Source of the DNA: an uncultured Lactobacillus sp.
GTDB lineage: Bacteria; Bacillota; Bacilli; Lactobacillales; Lactobacillaceae
Length of the DNA stretch: 14,178 nt
Direction of reading: 5' to 3'
Assembly (NCBI RefSeq): GCF_902491705.1
Contig: NZ_CABUIW010000058.1
Location: forward strand, 1-14,178
Positions 6,565 through 12,891 of the stretch are shown in pieces. The notes under the pieces are model-generated. The model was given only the letters and a program-made list of their open reading frames with translations. It had not been told where the DNA came from and made no database searches. The position numbers were made by a program, and so were the translations under genes. How positions within the stretch are numbered: the stretch's first letter is position 1; every line of letters begins with the position of its first letter.

Positions 6565-8076
6565 TTGAGCATTAAAGCGGAAGAAATTAGCTCCTTGATC
6601 AAGCAACAACTTGAACATTACGATGACAAGCTCGACATCAACGAAGTTGGTGTTGTAACTTACGTTGGTGATGGTATCGCCCGGGCTCACGGACTTAACG
6701 ATGTATTGGCTGGCGAATTGTTAAAATTCGATAACGGTTCATACGGTATCGCTCAAAACCTTGAATCTAATGATGTAGGTATCATTATTTTGGGTCAATT
6801 CGACAACATTCGTGAAGGTGACCGTGTTCAAAGAACTGGTCGAATCATGGAAGTTCCTGTTGGTGACGCCTTAATCGGTAGAGTAGTTAACCCATTAGGT
6901 CAACCTGTTGATGGTTTAGGTGAAATCAAAGCTGATAAGACTCGTCCTATCGAAGCTAAGGCTCCAGGTGTTATGGACCGTCAATCAGTTAAGCAACCAC
7001 TTCAAACTGGTATTAAAGCTATTGATGCCTTAGTTCCAATTGGTCGTGGTCAGCGTGAATTGATTATCGGTGACCGTAAGACTGGTAAGACTAGTTTGGC
7101 TATTGATACTATTCTGAACCAAAAGGGACAAAACGTAATTTGTATTTACGTTGCTATTGGTCAAAAGGAATCAACCGTTAGAACTCAAGTAGAAACTTTA
7201 AAGCGTTTTGGCGCAATGGATTACACCATTGTTGTTGAAGCGGGCCCAAGTGAACCAGCTCCTATGCTTTATATTGCACCATATGCTGGTACTGCTATGG
7301 GTGAGGAATTTATGTACAATGGCAGGGACGTGTTAATCGTATTTGACGACCTATCCAAACAGGCCGTTGCTTACCGTGAACTTTCCTTGCTTCTCCGTCG
7401 TCCGCCTGGTCGTGAAGCCTACCCAGGTGATGTCTTCTACTTACACTCACGTCTTCTTGAACGTAGTGCTAAGTTGAGTGACAAGCTTGGTGGTGGGTCA
7501 TTGACAGCTTTGCCAATTATTCAAACTGAAGCCGGAGACATTTCTGCATATATTCCAACCAACGTAATTTCTATTACTGACGGTCAGATCTTCTTGCAAA
7601 GTGACTTATTCTTTGCCGGTACTCGTCCAGCCATTGACGCTGGTAACTCAGTTTCTCGTGTTGGTGGTAACGCTCAGATTAAGGCTATGAAGAAAGTTGC
7701 TGGTACTTTACGTACTGACCTCGCTGCTTTCCGTGAACTTGAAAGTTTCGCTCAATTTGGTAGTGATCTTGATCAAGCAACTCAAGCTAAGCTTAATAGA
7801 GGTCAAAGAACTGTTGAAGTATTAAAGCAACCACTTCATGATCCAATTCCTGTTGAAAAACAAGTATTGATTCTTTATGCTTTGACTCACGGTTACCTTG
7901 ATTCTGTCCCAGTAGAAGATATTGCACGCTTCCAAAACGAATTGTTTGACAACTTTGACAGCAGTCATGCTGATTTGCTTAAGACAATCCGTGAAACTGG
8001 TGAATTGCCTGATGATAAGAAATTATCAGCAGCCGTTGAGGAATTCAGTGCAAGCTTTACACCAAGTGAAAAATAG
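6565..8076 (+). CDS. atpA: ATP synthase F1 subunit alpha
   Basis: Non-catalytic nucleotide-binding subunit of the F1 hexamer. The protein has 503 aa, the usual size. The N-terminal beta-barrel covers about residues 25-93. The Walker A motif GDRKTGKT is at 169-176, and the Walker B strand ends in VLIVFDD (256-262). The arginine finger that reaches the beta catalytic site is R365 in SVSRVGG. I place the start at TTG 6565. An in-frame GTG at 6556 is part of the Shine-Dalgarno AAGAGGTG (6551-6558), which is correctly spaced 6 nt from the TTG. The resulting N-terminus MSIKAEEISSLIK is typical of Firmicute alpha subunits. A TTG start for a protein needed at three copies per complex is offset by the strong ribosome binding site. 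Confidence 0.97.
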   Translation: MSIKAEEISSLIKQQLEHYDDKLDINEVGVVTYVGDGIARAHGLNDVLAGELLKFDNGSYGIAQNLESNDVGIIILGQFDNIREGDRVQRTGRIMEVPVGDALIGRVVNPLGQPVDGLGEIKADKTRPIEAKAPGVMDRQSVKQPLQTGIKAIDALVPIGRGQRELIIGDRKTGKTSLAIDTILNQKGQNVICIYVAIGQKESTVRTQVETLKRFGAMDYTIVVEAGPSEPAPMLYIAPYAGTAMGEEFMYNGRDVLIVFDDLSKQAVAYRELSLLLRRPPGREAYPGDVFYLHSRLLERSAKLSDKLGGGSLTALPIIQTEAGDISAYIPTNVISITDGQIFLQSDLFFAGTRPAIDAGNSVSRVGGNAQIKAMKKVAGTLRTDLAAFRELESFAQFGSDLDQATQAKLNRGQRTVEVLKQPLHDPIPVEKQVLILYALTHGYLDSVPVEDIARFQNELFDNFDSSHADLLKTIRETGELPDDKKLSAAVEEFSASFTPSEK

Positions 8077-8086
8077 GAGGTAGATT

Positions 8087-9049
8087 ATGCCTGCATCTTT
8101 ACTTGAGTTAAAGAAAAAGATCGCTTCAGTAAAACAAACCGGTAAGATCACGGAAGCCATGAGAATGGTTTCAGCATCAAAATTGAATCAAACAGAAAAT
8201 CGTGATAAGGGCTATACCATTTATAATGATTATGTCCGTAAAACAATTTCTCGTTTAATCAGTTCTCAAGTCGTAGATAAACTACGTGAAAAAGATATCG
8301 CTATCGATAAGAACAATGTTGCGAAGATCGATTATACTGATGTCTTTGGTTTGGGAATTACTGCTGATATGATTCAACCACGTAAAAATATTAAGACTAC
8401 AGGTTTCTTAGTAATTAGTGGTGATCGTGGTCTTGTAGGTTCTTACAATAGTAATGTCATTAAAAACATGATGAGCATCTTTGAAGATGAACGTGCACAA
8501 GGACATGAAGTTAAAGTTTTAGCAGTTGGTTCTGTTGGCGCACAATTCTTTAAGAAGAACAACGTTAATGTTGTTTATGAAAAAGATGGCGTTTCAGATG
8601 TTCCAACTTTTGATGAAGCCTTACCAATTGTTTCAACTGCAATTAAGATGTATTTAAATGGTGTCTATGATCAACTTTATGTATGTTATACCCACCATGT
8701 AAACTCATTATCATCTGCTTTTCGTGTTGAAAAGATGTTACCAATCGTTGATTTGGATATCGGCGTTAAAGAAGCTGAAGCACATAAAGAATTAGAATAT
8801 GATATTGAACCAGACATTAACAGTGTGCTTACCAAGTTGTTACCACAGTATGCTCGTTCAACAATTTATGGTGCCATTTTGGACTCCAAGACTGCAGAAC
8901 ATGCTAGTTCAATGACAGCTATGCAGAGTGCAACTGACAATGCAAATGATTTGGTATCAAATTTAACTACAAAATTAAACCGTGCTAGACAGGCACAAAT
9001 TACTACTGAAATTACCGAAATTATCAGTGGTGCAAATGCCTTAGAGTAA
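8087..9049 (+). CDS. atpG: ATP synthase F1 subunit gamma
   Basis: Central rotor shaft turning inside the alpha/beta hexamer. The N-terminal helix MPASLLELKKKIASVKQTGK and the C-terminal helix ending in ARQAQITTEITEIISGANAL are the conserved coiled-coil shaft. DRGLVGSYN (113-121) marks the first strand and loop of the globular domain. At 320 aa it is about 30 residues longer than typical 285-290-aa bacterial gammas. Compared with E. coli gamma as I recall it, the extra sequence lies at about residues 60-103, before the GFLVISGDRGL strand. ATG at 8087 follows a near-perfect AGGAGGT (8075-8081) spaced 5 nt, which overlaps the atpA stop codon. The reading frame is intact, so the extra segment is a true insertion. 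Confidence 0.97.
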   Translation: MPASLLELKKKIASVKQTGKITEAMRMVSASKLNQTENRDKGYTIYNDYVRKTISRLISSQVVDKLREKDIAIDKNNVAKIDYTDVFGLGITADMIQPRKNIKTTGFLVISGDRGLVGSYNSNVIKNMMSIFEDERAQGHEVKVLAVGSVGAQFFKKNNVNVVYEKDGVSDVPTFDEALPIVSTAIKMYLNGVYDQLYVCYTHHVNSLSSAFRVEKMLPIVDLDIGVKEAEAHKELEYDIEPDINSVLTKLLPQYARSTIYGAILDSKTAEHASSMTAMQSATDNANDLVSNLTTKLNRARQAQITTEITEIISGANALE

Positions 9050-9071
9050 TAAAGAAAAGGAGGTAGATGTT

Positions 9072-10511
9072 TTGAGTGAAGGTGAAATCGTTCAAGTAAT
9101 CGGCCCAGTTGTCGATGTAAAATTCACAATTGATAAGAATTTACCTGATATTAACAATGCCTTACGCGTAATTAAATCAAAGGACGAAAGCATTGTCCTT
9201 GAAGTTACGCTTGAGCTTGGTGATGGTGTTTTAAGAACGATCGCCATGGAATCTACCGATGGTCTTCGCCGTGGTATGAAGGTTGAAGATACTGGTGCTC
9301 CAATTTCAGTTCCAGTTGGGGAAGATACTTTAGGTCGTGTGTTCAACGTTTTAGGTCAACCAATTGATGGTGGTCCTGAATTTTCAAAAGATCACCCTCG
9401 TGAAGGTATCCATAAAGAAGCACCAAAATATGAAGATTTAACTACCAGTAGAGAAATTCTTGAAACTGGTATTAAAGTTATCGACTTGCTTGAACCATAT
9501 GTACGTGGTGGTAAAGTTGGTTTGTTCGGTGGTGCCGGTGTGGGTAAAACCACTATCATTCAGGAATTGATTCACAACATTGCGCAAGAACACGGTGGTA
9601 TTTCCGTATTTACTGGTGTTGGTGAAAGAACTCGTGAAGGTAACGACCTTTACTTTGAAATGAAAGCTTCAGGCGTTTTAAGTAAGACTGCCATGGTATT
9701 TGGTCAGATGAACGAGCCGCCTGGTGCCAGAATGCGTGTTGCGTTAACTGGTTTGACTCTTGCTGAATACTTCAGAGATGTTGAAGGTCAAGACGTATTG
9801 CTCTTTATCGACAATATCTTTAGATTTACTCAGGCTGGTTCAGAAGTTTCAGCTTTGCTTGGTCGTATGCCAAGTGCCGTTGGTTACCAGCCAACTTTGG
9901 CAACTGAAATGGGACAATTGCAGGAAAGAATTACTTCTACTAAGAAGGGTTCAATTACCTCAATTCAAGCCGTTTATGTTCCTGCCGATGACTATACTGA
10001 CCCAGCTCCATCAACCACATTCGCACACTTGGATGCTACTACTAACTTGGAACGTAGCTTGGTAGAACAAGGTATTTATCCAGCCGTTGACCCACTTGAA
10101 TCTTCATCAAGTGCCCTTGACCCTGAAGTTGTTGGTCAAGAACACTACGAAGTTGCTACTCGTGTTCAACACGTTTTACAACGTTACCACGAATTGCAAG
10201 ATATTATTTCTGTTTTGGGTATGGACGAATTGTCTGATGAAGAAAAATTGATCGTTGCACGTGCACGTAAGGTTCAATTCTTCTTATCACAAAACTTCTT
10301 CGTTGCTGAACAATTTACTGGTGTACCTGGTTCATATGTTCCAATTAAGGAAACCATTAAAGGCTTTAAGCTTATTTTGGATGGTCACCTTGATGACTTA
10401 CCAGAAGATGCCTTCCGTGGTGTCGGCCCAATTGAAGATGTTTTGAAGAAAGCACAAGAAATGGGTGTAACTCCAAGTGATCCAGAAGCTAAAGCATTGC
10501 TAGAAAAGTAG
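9072..10511 (+). CDS. atpD: ATP synthase F1 subunit beta
   Basis: Catalytic subunit that makes or hydrolyses ATP. The 479-aa protein shows Walker A GGAGVGKT (153-160) and GERTREGND (184-192), whose E185 is the catalytic glutamate. The Walker B strand is DVLLFIDNI (241-249). PAPSTTFAHLDATT lies at 311-324, the alpha/beta family signature PAVDPLESSS at 337-346, and the DELSEED-like lever DELSDEE at 385-391. The start is TTG at 9072, 7 nt after the strong AAGGAGGT (9057-9064). An ATG at 9067 is out of frame, only 2 nt from the ribosome binding site, and runs straight into TGA (ATG TTT TGA, 9067-9075), so it cannot start beta. Followed after 11 nt by atpC. Confidence 0.98.
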   Translation: MSEGEIVQVIGPVVDVKFTIDKNLPDINNALRVIKSKDESIVLEVTLELGDGVLRTIAMESTDGLRRGMKVEDTGAPISVPVGEDTLGRVFNVLGQPIDGGPEFSKDHPREGIHKEAPKYEDLTTSREILETGIKVIDLLEPYVRGGKVGLFGGAGVGKTTIIQELIHNIAQEHGGISVFTGVGERTREGNDLYFEMKASGVLSKTAMVFGQMNEPPGARMRVALTGLTLAEYFRDVEGQDVLLFIDNIFRFTQAGSEVSALLGRMPSAVGYQPTLATEMGQLQERITSTKKGSITSIQAVYVPADDYTDPAPSTTFAHLDATTNLERSLVEQGIYPAVDPLESSSSALDPEVVGQEHYEVATRVQHVLQRYHELQDIISVLGMDELSDEEKLIVARARKVQFFLSQNFFVAEQFTGVPGSYVPIKETIKGFKLILDGHLDDLPEDAFRGVGPIEDVLKKAQEMGVTPSDPEAKALLEK

Positions 10512-10522
10512 GGTGATGTCAA

Positions 10523-10963
10523 ATGGCAGATCCAGAAAAACTTTTTAGAGTAAATGTTGTAACTCCTAACGGAATGATTTATTCCCATCGTGGAAGCATC
10601 GTTGATGTACGCGCTGTTGATGGTGAACGTTCAATATTGTACAATCACGTACCGCTTTTAACACCACTAGTAATTAGTGAAGTTAAAGTAAAACGTAGTC
10701 GTGAAATGGGTTCAAGAATTGACCATATCGCTATTAGTGGTGGTTATATTGATTTCTCAGAAAACGTAGCTACAATTATTGCGGATAGTGCTGAACGTGC
10801 TAGAAATATCGATGTTTCTCGTGCTCAAGCCGCTAAGGAAAGAGCTGAGAAGCGTCTTAAGGAAGCACGTGAAAAACATGATGAACGTACTGTAGAACGT
10901 GCTCAAGTTGCTTTGAGACGAGCAATTAACAGAATTAGCGTTTACAATGCTAGAGGTCACTAG
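10523..10963 (+). CDS. atpC: ATP synthase F1 subunit epsilon
   Basis: Couples the gamma shaft to the c-ring and regulates ATP hydrolysis. The 146-aa protein has the N-terminal beta-sandwich (about 1-88, with GERSILYNHVPLLTPL at 34-49) and a C-terminal helical hairpin (about 90-140). IDVSRA at 96-101 fits the I/L-D-x-x-R-A motif linked to ATP binding by epsilon in Bacillus-type enzymes, and the later RAQVALRRA (126-134) resembles its second arginine cluster. An ATP-sensing, inhibitory epsilon is therefore plausible, though not shown. ATG at 10523 has a modest GGGTGATG (10511-10518). It is the last gene of the atp operon and is followed after 7 nt by the terminator. Confidence 0.95.
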   Translation: MADPEKLFRVNVVTPNGMIYSHRGSIVDVRAVDGERSILYNHVPLLTPLVISEVKVKRSREMGSRIDHIAISGGYIDFSENVATIIADSAERARNIDVSRAQAAKERAEKRLKEAREKHDERTVERAQVALRRAINRISVYNARGH

Positions 10964-10970
10964 AGAAAGT

Positions 10971-11005
10971 AAAAAGACGGATGCAAATTGCATTCGTCTT
11001 TTTTT
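10971..11005 (+). terminator. Rho-independent terminator of the atp operon
   Basis: The arm AAAAAGACGGATGCA (10971-10985) pairs with TGCATTCGTCTTTTT (10989-11003) over 15 bp with one G-T pair and a 3-nt loop, followed by more T (to 11005). It starts 7 nt after the atpC stop. The next gene begins only 18 nt beyond the end of the T-run. Confidence 0.92.
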
Positions 11006-11023
11006 ATTAATAAGGAAAAATAT

Positions 11024-11254
11024 ATGTTTCAATTAGGCGTTCATGCAATTATAAGTATAATAATTTATTTGATTGCAATCGGCTTGGCTTTTCAAGCAAT
11101 GAAGGCTGTTCAATTAGATAAGATCGTTCGTAAAGGGAGAGTTTTTGAAACTCAACTTTTATACTTATTTGGGGCAATTGCATTAGGTTTTTTAGTTGGC
11201 AATTTTGTGATAACTTTTATCGATACCTCGATGCAACTCAGTAATTTGTTTTAA
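11024..11254 (+). CDS. ywzB: DUF1146 family small membrane protein (YwzB-like)
   Basis: A 76-aa protein with two membrane helices (about residues 5-26 and 46-67) joined by a basic segment, QLDKIVRKGRVFETQ (30-44). Length, topology and the stretch QLLYLFGAIALGFLVGNF fit the DUF1146/YwzB family of Firmicutes, whose function I do not know. In B. subtilis ywzB also lies just downstream of the atp operon. I choose ATG 11024 because AAGGA (11012-11016) lies 7 nt upstream. A longer frame from TTG 10988 would begin inside the terminator hairpin and is rejected. No promoter fits between the terminator and the start, so expression probably relies on terminator read-through or a promoter inside atpC. 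A link to ATP synthase or cell-wall genes is suggested only by position. Confidence 0.85.
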   Translation: MFQLGVHAIISIIIYLIAIGLAFQAMKAVQLDKIVRKGRVFETQLLYLFGAIALGFLVGNFVITFIDTSMQLSNLF

Positions 11255-11271
11255 AGATTGTCTTAAAACAA
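11246..11271. repeat. 9-bp perfect inverted repeat between ywzB and mbl
   Basis: TTGTTTTAA (11246-11254) and its exact reverse complement TTAAAACAA (11263-11271) flank an 8-nt spacer. The left arm contains the ywzB stop codon. There is no T-run after it and the arms are almost all A/T, so it would be a poor terminator. It ends 30 nt before the mbl extended -10, a position where a regulator could bind. Confidence 0.4.
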
Positions 11272-11300
11272 GGACAGTAAAGGAAACTCTTAGTTATTTA

Positions 11301-11309
11301 TGGTAAAAT
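11301..11309 (+). promoter_or_regulatory. Extended -10 promoter of mbl
   Basis: TGG followed by TAAAAT (11304-11309) forms an extended -10 element (TGn plus a five-of-six match to TATAAT). No good -35 lies 16-18 nt upstream, which is usual when the TG extension is present. Transcription would begin near 11316, giving a leader of about 22 nt with GGAGGG (11327-11332) before the mbl GTG. Confidence 0.6.
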
Positions 11310-11337
11310 GGACGATGAATAATTATGGAGGGTTATC

Positions 11338-12327
11338 GTGGCACGAGATATAGGAATTGATTTGGGGACAGCTAATGTATTAATTAATGTCTCTGGAAAA
11401 GGTATTGTTTTAAACGAACCTTCTGTTGTAGCTGTAAATACTGATACTAACAAGGTAGTTGCAGTTGGATCAGAGGCTTATGAGATGGTAGGTAGAACTC
11501 CTGGTAATATTCGTGTAATTCGTCCGCTTAAAAACGGTGTTATTGCAGACTTTGATATTACCGAAGAAATGCTGTCTTACTTTATTGAAAAGTTAAATGT
11601 TAAAGGCTTTATGTCTAAGCCAAATATTTTGATTTGTGCTCCTACTGGAGTTACTTCAATTGAACAAAAGGCAATTATCCAAGCAGCTGAAAAATCAGGT
11701 GGTGGCAAGGTATATCTTGACTTTGAACCTAAAGTTGCAGCTGTCGGTGCAGGCTTAGATATTTTCAAGCCACAAGGTAATATGGTTATTGATATCGGTG
11801 GTGGTACTACTGATGTTGCAATTTTATCAATGGGTGAAATTGCAACTTCACAATCACTTCGTTATGCCGGCGATCGAATGAATCAAGCAGTTATTAGCTA
11901 CATTAAGAATAAGCATAATTTGCTTATTGGTTCTAGAACCGCTGAACAAATTAAGATTGAAATCGGTAGTGCATTTGAACCCGATGAAGACCAGCAAGTT
12001 ACTGTTCGTGGTCGTGATGTGGTTGATGGTTTGCCAAAGCAAACTACAGTTACCGCACCTGAGATTCAAAAAGCATTGGAACCAGGTTTGATGTCAATTA
12101 TTGCTGCTGCTAAGGAAGTTCTTGAAACCACTCCACCAGAATTTTCAGCAGATATTATTGACCGTGGTATTATGCTCACCGGTGGTGGAGCATTGTTAAA
12201 GAACATTGATAAGCTTATTTCATATTACTTGCAAGTTCCTGTTTTAACAGCTGATCATCCATTGGAAGCAGTTGCTTTAGGTACAGGTACATTGCTTAAG
12301 AATATTGAAAAGCATCAACGACACTAA
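11338..12327 (+). CDS. mbl: MreB-family rod-shape protein, Mbl type
   Basis: Bacterial actin that polymerises under the membrane and directs cell-wall elongation. The 329-aa length is normal. The ATPase core motifs are phosphate-1 DLGTAN (8-13), phosphate-2 DIGGGTTD (152-159) and the adenosine motif TGGGALL (281-287). The N-terminus ARDIGIDLGTANVLINVSGK closely resembles B. subtilis Mbl, and its place downstream of the atp operon and ywzB matches Mbl rather than MreB, which usually sits with mreCD. The start is GTG 11338, 5 nt after GGAGGG. It is the first gene of mbl-yidD-DUF2969-rodA, so filament and glycan polymerase are probably co-expressed. Calling it mreB2 would also be reasonable. Confidence 0.93.
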   Translation: MARDIGIDLGTANVLINVSGKGIVLNEPSVVAVNTDTNKVVAVGSEAYEMVGRTPGNIRVIRPLKNGVIADFDITEEMLSYFIEKLNVKGFMSKPNILICAPTGVTSIEQKAIIQAAEKSGGGKVYLDFEPKVAAVGAGLDIFKPQGNMVIDIGGGTTDVAILSMGEIATSQSLRYAGDRMNQAVISYIKNKHNLLIGSRTAEQIKIEIGSAFEPDEDQQVTVRGRDVVDGLPKQTTVTAPEIQKALEPGLMSIIAAAKEVLETTPPEFSADIIDRGIMLTGGGALLKNIDKLISYYLQVPVLTADHPLEAVALGTGTLLKNIEKHQRH

Positions 12328-12340
12328 GTGAGGAGATTAC

Positions 12341-12634
12341 TTGCGTAAGATTTTGATAGGTTTAGTGCGTATTTATCAGACACTAATTTCACCACTTTTC
12401 CCACCAAGTTGTAGATATTATCCAACATGCTCTAACTATATGATTGATGCCCTTAAAAAACATGGTCCAATTTTGGGACTAATCATGGGTATTTGTCGTA
12501 TACTAAGATGTAACCCATTTATTCGTGGTGGGGTGGACCCAGTTCCTGATAATTTTACTATTTTTCGAAATCCACATCCGGAAAGGTATGAAGACGAGAT
12601 TATCGCTTCTAAGTTTCATCCGGATAGCAAGTAG
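12341..12634 (+). CDS. yidD: Membrane protein insertion efficiency factor YidD
   Basis: Small membrane-associated protein thought to assist YidC/Sec in inserting inner-membrane proteins. The 97-aa product shows the family signature clearly: an amphipathic N-terminal helix (1-18), PPSCRYYPTCSNYMIDAL (21-38, with C24 and C30), RILRCNPF (53-60, with C57) and GGVDPVPD (63-70). The start is TTG 12341, 5 nt after AGGAG (12331-12335), and the N-terminus MRKILIGLVRIYQ fits the family. In many bacteria yidD lies with rnpA and yidC at the origin; here it sits between two cell-elongation genes. Its stop is 8 nt from the next start. Confidence 0.95.
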   Translation: MRKILIGLVRIYQTLISPLFPPSCRYYPTCSNYMIDALKKHGPILGLIMGICRILRCNPFIRGGVDPVPDNFTIFRNPHPERYEDEIIASKFHPDSK

Positions 12635-12642
12635 GAGGATTT

Positions 12643-12870
12643 ATGTCTAAAAAGTTAGAAAATATTGATATTGAAGTTAATGAACTTAAAGGTAAGAATT
12701 TACCTACTTGGGAAGTTATTATCCCAAATAAGAAGTCCATTGGTTTAATTGAAAAAGTAGAAGGCCGTTACCGTGCTACTACTACCAAGACCAGCAATAT
12801 TTTATTTGCTAATAGTCTTGAAAGTAGTATTAACGATTTGCTTTCATACTTCACATTACATGAAAAATAA
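12643..12870 (+). CDS. DUF2969-like small protein of unknown function
   Basis: A 75-aa, lysine-rich soluble protein with no signal peptide or membrane segment. The sequence suggests several beta strands (WEVIIPNKKSIGLIEKV at 23-39, then RYRATTTK at 42-49) followed by a C-terminal helix (SLESSINDLLSYF, 58-70). Length, pattern and position next to rodA match what I recall of DUF2969, a family of Lactobacillales with no known function; a profile search would be needed to confirm. ATG at 12643 follows a perfect AGGAGG (12633-12638). The strong ribosome binding site and tight packing suggest a real, well-expressed protein co-transcribed with mbl, yidD and rodA. Confidence 0.75.
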   Translation: MSKKLENIDIEVNELKGKNLPTWEVIIPNKKSIGLIEKVEGRYRATTTKTSNILFANSLESSINDLLSYFTLHEK

Positions 12871-12891
12871 AATTTAAGTAGTGATTATTTA

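Noticed and set aside
9760..10065. A 101-codon + strand frame inside atpD, plus smaller ones at 10255 and 13371.
   Set aside because: They are out-of-frame shadows of atpD and rodA with unnatural composition and no initiation signals.
10988..11023. Longer N-terminus for the DUF1146 protein starting at TTG 10988.
   Set aside because: It would begin within the loop and arm of the atp terminator and has no ribosome binding site, while ATG 11024 has a well-placed AAGGA.
11012..11025. The 14-mer AAGGAAAAATATAT occurs both at 1-14 and here.
   Set aside because: It is a low-complexity A-rich sequence containing a ribosome binding site; chance matches of this length are expected in 14 kb of AT-rich DNA, and the flanks differ.
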